A stretch of DNA of 51,777 nucleotides from Methanobacteriota archaeon (GTDB lineage: Archaea > Halobacteriota > Methanomicrobia > Methanomicrobiales > Methanospirillaceae), in NCBI GenBank assembly GCA_029547145.1, contig JAKPPV010000032.1, positions 1 to 51,777 of the forward strand, in the 5' to 3' direction. How positions within the stretch are numbered: the first letter of the stretch is position 1; every line of letters begins with the position of its first letter. The notes below the pieces were generated by a model. The model was not told where the DNA came from. It was given only the letters and a program-made list of their open reading frames with translations, and ran no database searches. A program made the translations under genes and the position numbers. Of the stretch, positions 51,676 through 51,777 are shown piece after piece.

Positions 51676-51777
51676 TCAGCCGAACAGGGCACCGAGCCCT
51701 GCCATGCCGCTCTCTTCCTCTTCCTTCTTGTCCTCCTCGGGCTCCTCCTCGACCGCGGCTGCGGCGGCGGGAGCAGC
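51676..51777 (-). CDS. rpl12: Ribosomal protein L12 (P1/L12e), C-terminal end
   Basis: Only the last 33 residues lie in the window: a run of Ala with one Pro, then EEEPEEDKKEEEE, ending SGMAGLGALFG. An Ala-rich hinge, an acidic segment and the terminal G-x-G-x-L-F-G hook are diagnostic of the archaeal P-stalk protein, whose tail recruits translation GTPases. The stop TGA is at 51676-51678 and a T-rich terminator follows. Confidence 0.92.
   Translation of the reverse strand, partial: AAPAAAAAVEEEPEEDKKEEEESGMAGLGALFG

Noticed and set aside
51501-51692. 63-residue hydrophobic minus-strand ORF near rpl12
   Set aside because: It overlaps the rpl12 3' end and terminator and lacks a start signal; most likely non-coding.

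Overview
The window looks like a piece of a high-GC methanogen chromosome, most likely from the order Methanomicrobiales. Supporting signs are the archaeal five-subunit CO dehydrogenase/acetyl-CoA synthase (ACS/CODH, cdhABCDE), an archaeal-type AspRS, a folate-independent core methionine synthase, HTH-PAS regulators of a methanogen type, archaeal TATA boxes (often about 25-30 bases ahead of the start codon, implying leaderless mRNAs), and the acidic tail of ribosomal protein L12/P1 at the right edge. No rRNA, tRNA, CRISPR array or prophage was recognised.

Layout. Bases 1-140 are the right end of an IS256-type insertion sequence that has cut off the 3' end of a secreted-protein gene (141-655, minus). 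Then come aspS-metE (translationally coupled), a Nudix hydrolase, a response regulator/histidine kinase pair (minus), an HTH-PAS regulator, a UspA protein, and an RND (HAE3) exporter with an upstream membrane-anchored S-layer/CARDB-like partner (minus). A second HTH-PAS regulator is divergent from that pair. Bases 14587-20759 hold a trpEGDCBA operon led by TGTACA repeats that match the TRP boxes bound by the archaeal repressor TrpY. The trpA frame lacks its expected stop and runs antisense through a GNAT gene.

Bases 20.5-29 kb carry GNAT, DUF2284, a LURP-one-like protein, an archaemetzincin relative without its catalytic histidines, a small coupled ORF with a TPR/membrane protein, a nuclease-like methanogen protein, and leuC-leuD-leuB (minus). 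Bases 29.1-32.4 kb are a tightly coupled regulator-regulator-helicase unit (minus). Divergent from it are hypF, a soluble chemoreceptor and trpF, the tryptophan gene missing from the main operon.

Bases 37.5-49 kb form the largest functional block. It contains two CooC-like ATPases, cdhA, cdhB, cdhC, cdhD and cdhE, a RACo-like ferredoxin/ASKHA protein likely to reductively reactivate the corrinoid protein, and a thioredoxin-CcdA fusion. This reads as an acetyl-CoA synthesis operon with its own nickel-insertion and redox-repair genes. A PflA-like radical SAM gene is divergent from it. The right end has a MarR regulator with a near-perfect self-operator, a DHA2-type MFS exporter, a gene-poor stretch of about 0.5 kb, and the 3' end of rpl12.

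Most very long ORFs on the strand opposite these genes are high-GC shadows and are not annotated.
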